In this document: positions 23,697 to 25,779 of the stretch, one piece after another
How the letters are laid out: every line of letters starts with the position of its first letter
How positions within the stretch are numbered: the stretch's first letter is position 1
Assembly (NCBI GenBank): GCA_020859875.1
Contig: JAJBVJ010000266.1
Location: 1 to 25,779, forward strand
DNA length: 25,779 bases
DNA from: Rikenellaceae bacterium
GTDB lineage: Bacteria > Bacteroidota > Bacteroidia > Bacteroidales > Rikenellaceae
Reading direction: 5' to 3'
Program-made: the position numbers and the translations under genes
The notes under the pieces: generated by a model
The model's input: only the letters and a program-made list of their open reading frames with translations
Told to the model about the DNA's origin: nothing
Databases searched by the model: none

Positions 23697-24752
23697 ATGA
23701 AAACGCTTTACACTATTCTTGCGGCGATACTCTGCGCAGCCTGTACGACCACCGGAAACGAGCCTTCGGAGCTGCGCCGGAGGATGGACGGTGCAGTGGA
23801 TGCCCTCGTGATCATGCGCACCGACTCCTCGGGCACGTGGGACGATGCCGGATGGTGGAATTCGGCCAATATCACGACCGCCCTCCTCCGTTACGGTGCG
23901 GTTACCGGCGACACCGCAAGGGTAATGCCCGCGATCCGCGATCTCTTTGAAAGGGCCCCTGAGCAGGCTGTGGATTTTATCAACGATTATTACGACGACC
24001 AGGGGTGGTGGATTCTCGCATGGATCGACGCCTATAACCTTACGGGCGGCGAGCCCTTCCTTCGGACGGCCCGGATCACTTTCCAAGATATGACCACAGG
24101 ATGGAGCGAGGAGTGTGGGGGCGGGATATATTGGAAAAAACCGGCCCAATATAAGAACGCCATCGCAAATAACCTTTTCAGCCTGTGTGCGGCCCGCCTC
24201 TACAAAGCCACCGGGGAGCAGGAATATTTCCAGTGGCTCGATCGGAATATATCATGGTTCCTGACCTCGGGGATGATTAACCCGAAAACCGGTTTGGTCG
24301 ACGACGGTACGCGAGACCGCCTGCCCACCGACGGACGGTACCACACCTACAATCAGGGTGTGGCAATTGCCGCTCTTACCGAAATGTATCTCATTACCGA
24401 CGATCGGGATTACCTCGAAACCGCGCGGTCTATCGCCGATGCCGCTATCGCACAAATGGTTAATCCGGACGGCATATTGATGGAACCATACGAGCCCGCT
24501 CTCAATGCCGATGCAATACAGTTCAAAGGGATATTTATGCGCCACCTCGGTTTCCTGTACGCCGTTACGGGCGAGGGAATATACGGCGATTTTATCACCG
24601 CTAATGCCCGTTCGATCATGGACAACGATTACGACCCTGCCACCGGCACCTTCGGCGGACTATGGTACGGGCCGTTCGATGCGGTGCACTCGGGTGCCAC
24701 TGCGAGCGCACTCGAATGCCTGGTCGAAGCCTACGCCGTATCGGGGGAGTAA
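23697..24752 (+). CDS. GH76-family alpha-1,6-mannanase-like lipoprotein
   Basis: A 351-residue lipoprotein (signal LYTILAAILCAAC, Cys16). GH76 features: WWNSANITTALLRYGAVTGD near the N-terminus, the diagnostic YYDDQGWWILAWIDAY with the catalytic Asp pair at residues 100-101, then GGGIYWKKPAQYKNAIANNL, a TYNQGVAIAAL block and a C-terminal FKGIFMRHLG. The fold is an (alpha/alpha)6 barrel. Family members are endo-alpha-1,6-mannanases that cut the backbone of fungal mannan and related mannose polymers. The ATG at 23697 gives a clean signal peptide; a TTG at 23673 overlaps the promoter. The gene has its own promoter and lies behind a terminator, so it is a separate unit next to the PUL. The length is normal for a single-domain member. 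Confidence 0.9.
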   Translation: MKTLYTILAAILCAACTTTGNEPSELRRRMDGAVDALVIMRTDSSGTWDDAGWWNSANITTALLRYGAVTGDTARVMPAIRDLFERAPEQAVDFINDYYDDQGWWILAWIDAYNLTGGEPFLRTARITFQDMTTGWSEECGGGIYWKKPAQYKNAIANNLFSLCAARLYKATGEQEYFQWLDRNISWFLTSGMINPKTGLVDDGTRDRLPTDGRYHTYNQGVAIAALTEMYLITDDRDYLETARSIADAAIAQMVNPDGILMEPYEPALNADAIQFKGIFMRHLGFLYAVTGEGIYGDFITANARSIMDNDYDPATGTFGGLWYGPFDAVHSGATASALECLVEAYAVSGE

Positions 24753-24759
24753 CCGAAAT

Positions 24760-24796
24760 TATAAAAATTGCGGCCTTTCGGGCCGCAATTTTTATA
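24760..24796. terminator. Bidirectional terminator between convergent GH76 and GH43 genes
   Basis: Perfect 16-bp arms: the left begins TATAAAAATTG and ends GCGGCC (24760-24775), the right is its exact complement (24781-24796), with loop TTTCG. The A5 and T5 tracts at the stem base give a U-run in either direction, so it can serve both the GH76 gene and the minus-strand gene that ends at 24820. Confidence 0.93.
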
Positions 24797-24819
24797 TACC
24801 GCGAATCGAATTCTTCGGC

Positions 24820-25779
24820 TTATCGTTCGGCGTCTCCGGTCAGATTTACCAGCTTGAAACAGGCAAACTCTCCCGGGCGGGCGGGATCGCCGATATGGAT
24901 CAGTCCGGGACGGGCTATCCTGTCCCATTGCACGAAATTTTGTCCGCTTCCGCCCTCAACGTCGAGCTCTCTCCAGACCCGTCCGTCCGCACTGGTATGG
25001 AATGTGAACATATGTCCCCCGTCGACTCTTATCTTCAGGTAGCGGTCGGACGACCTGTCCGGATATACCTCTTCGGTCTGGTCCCCGCCTCTTACCGTTC
25101 TGAGTTTTACCTGCCCGTTTTCCACACCGAGCGCCGCGAAATAACGGTCACTGCCATACATGGCCAGACCCGCAAAACTCCCATTGTCAGAGGCCACCAG
25201 GGTCTGGTATTCGTAGTCGGTGGTCTGCGGACGGATGCACAGGGCCGTTCCCCCGATTGCCCCGTCTTTCATTTTACCGCCAAGCCTAAGAGCCCCGCCG
25301 CCGCTCTGGACGACGGGTTCCGAGTAGGGATAATTCCATGTCCAGTCCACTTTAAGAATTTCCGAGCTGAAATCGTCAATAAAATCGCTGACAGGCTTTT
25401 GCACCGTGCCGGGGAAAGGGAAAGGCTGGTGGGCGACGGCCAACGATCCTGTTTGAAACTGAACCCAGCCGTCGTCGTCGATGTACATTTCCTGAAGTAT
25501 GGGCTGCCGTCCCATAAAAAAAAGATCCCCTGTGAAATAGGCATGGCACAGGTAAAACATCCTGCCGTCCGGGGCGGTTACGCAGGTCCCGTGGCCGCAA
25601 GACATTATCTCCCCTTCACCCCCGTGAAGGATCGGATTGCCGGCGTATTTCTCATAAGGCCCGGTAAACTCCTTTGCCCGCGCCACATAAACGTCGTAGT
25701 CGCTTTCGGGGCCGCAGCATCCGTGGGCGGCATATACTATATAATAATAGTCGCCGTGTCTGAAATGGTACTGTCCCTC
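24820..25779 (-). CDS. GH43-family glycosidase with a C-terminal concanavalin-like domain, N-terminus beyond the window
   Basis: The last 319 codons of a minus-strand gene whose frame stays open to the right edge. The first visible residues, EGQYHFRHGDYYYIVYAA, correspond to the GH43 strand that carries the general-acid Glu. The blocks HGCCGPESDYDVYVARAKE, FTGPYEKY and MSCGHGTC (with the conserved His) follow, then YLCHAY. From about visible residue 135 onward the sequence is a beta-sandwich (DFIDDFSSEILKVDWTWNYP, FAGLAMYGSDRYFAALGVEN, FHTSADGRVWRELDVEGG), as in GH43 enzymes with a beta-xylosidase C2/DUF1349-type domain. GH43 enzymes act on arabinose- or xylose-containing glycans and some related substrates; the activity cannot be chosen here. 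The catalytic-base Asp residues are outside the window. It is convergent to the GH76 gene and not part of the plus-strand operons. Confidence 0.85.
   Translation of the reverse strand, partial: EGQYHFRHGDYYYIVYAAHGCCGPESDYDVYVARAKEFTGPYEKYAGNPILHGGEGEIMSCGHGTCVTAPDGRMFYLCHAYFTGDLFFMGRQPILQEMYIDDDGWVQFQTGSLAVAHQPFPFPGTVQKPVSDFIDDFSSEILKVDWTWNYPYSEPVVQSGGGALRLGGKMKDGAIGGTALCIRPQTTDYEYQTLVASDNGSFAGLAMYGSDRYFAALGVENGQVKLRTVRGGDQTEEVYPDRSSDRYLKIRVDGGHMFTFHTSADGRVWRELDVEGGSGQNFVQWDRIARPGLIHIGDPARPGEFACFKLVNLTGDAER

Overview
The window looks like a Bacteroidales genome, possibly Rikenellaceae/Alistipes-like, though the exact taxon is inference. The signs are SusC/SusD pairs, surface lipoproteins with acidic residues after the lipobox cysteine, an ECF-sigma/FecR regulatory pair, DUF1735 (BT_3987 N-terminal type) proteins, mostly A-rich leaders without Shine-Dalgarno sites, and one good TAnnTTTG promoter element.

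The region is dominated by three successive copies of one polysaccharide-utilisation cassette on the plus strand. The shared order is SusC, SusD, GH18-type lipoprotein, DUF1735 lipoprotein(s). Cassette A (1-2520) shows only its tail: the end of a SusD, a GH18 lipoprotein and a DUF1735-LamG protein, closed by a UUCG-loop terminator. Cassette B (2614-12067) is FecR, SusC, SusD, GH18, DUF1735-discoidin, DUF1735-LamG, terminator. A DUF1573 periplasmic protein (12092-12829) with its own terminator sits between B and C. Cassette C (13167-23645) is ECF sigma, FecR, SusC, SusD, degenerate GH18, DUF1735-LamG, DUF1735-GH18 endoglycosidase, terminator. It is followed by a GH76 alpha-1,6-mannanase-like lipoprotein with its own promoter, a perfect bidirectional terminator, and a convergent partial GH43 gene that runs off the right edge.

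Working model (inference): surface GH18 enzymes of the endo-beta-N-acetylglucosaminidase type release N-glycans. LamG, discoidin and dead-GH18 lipoproteins hold the glycan at the surface, SusC/SusD pairs import it, and GH76 attacks alpha-1,6-mannose backbones. Both SusC proteins carry an STN domain, so ligand sensing through FecR to an ECF sigma factor is the expected control.

Main oddities: (1) the sigma gene and the cassette C SusC are each broken by an apparent one-base indel in a homopolymer (G5 and C8); (2) cassette B has FecR but no sigma gene; (3) the third GH18 paralogue has lost all three acidic residues of its catalytic motif; (4) the same DUF1735 N-terminal platform carries three different C-terminal modules across five genes; (5) a 13-bp perfect inverted repeat brackets about 90 bp between FecR and SusC in cassette C. 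No tRNA, rRNA, CRISPR array or insertion sequence was seen.
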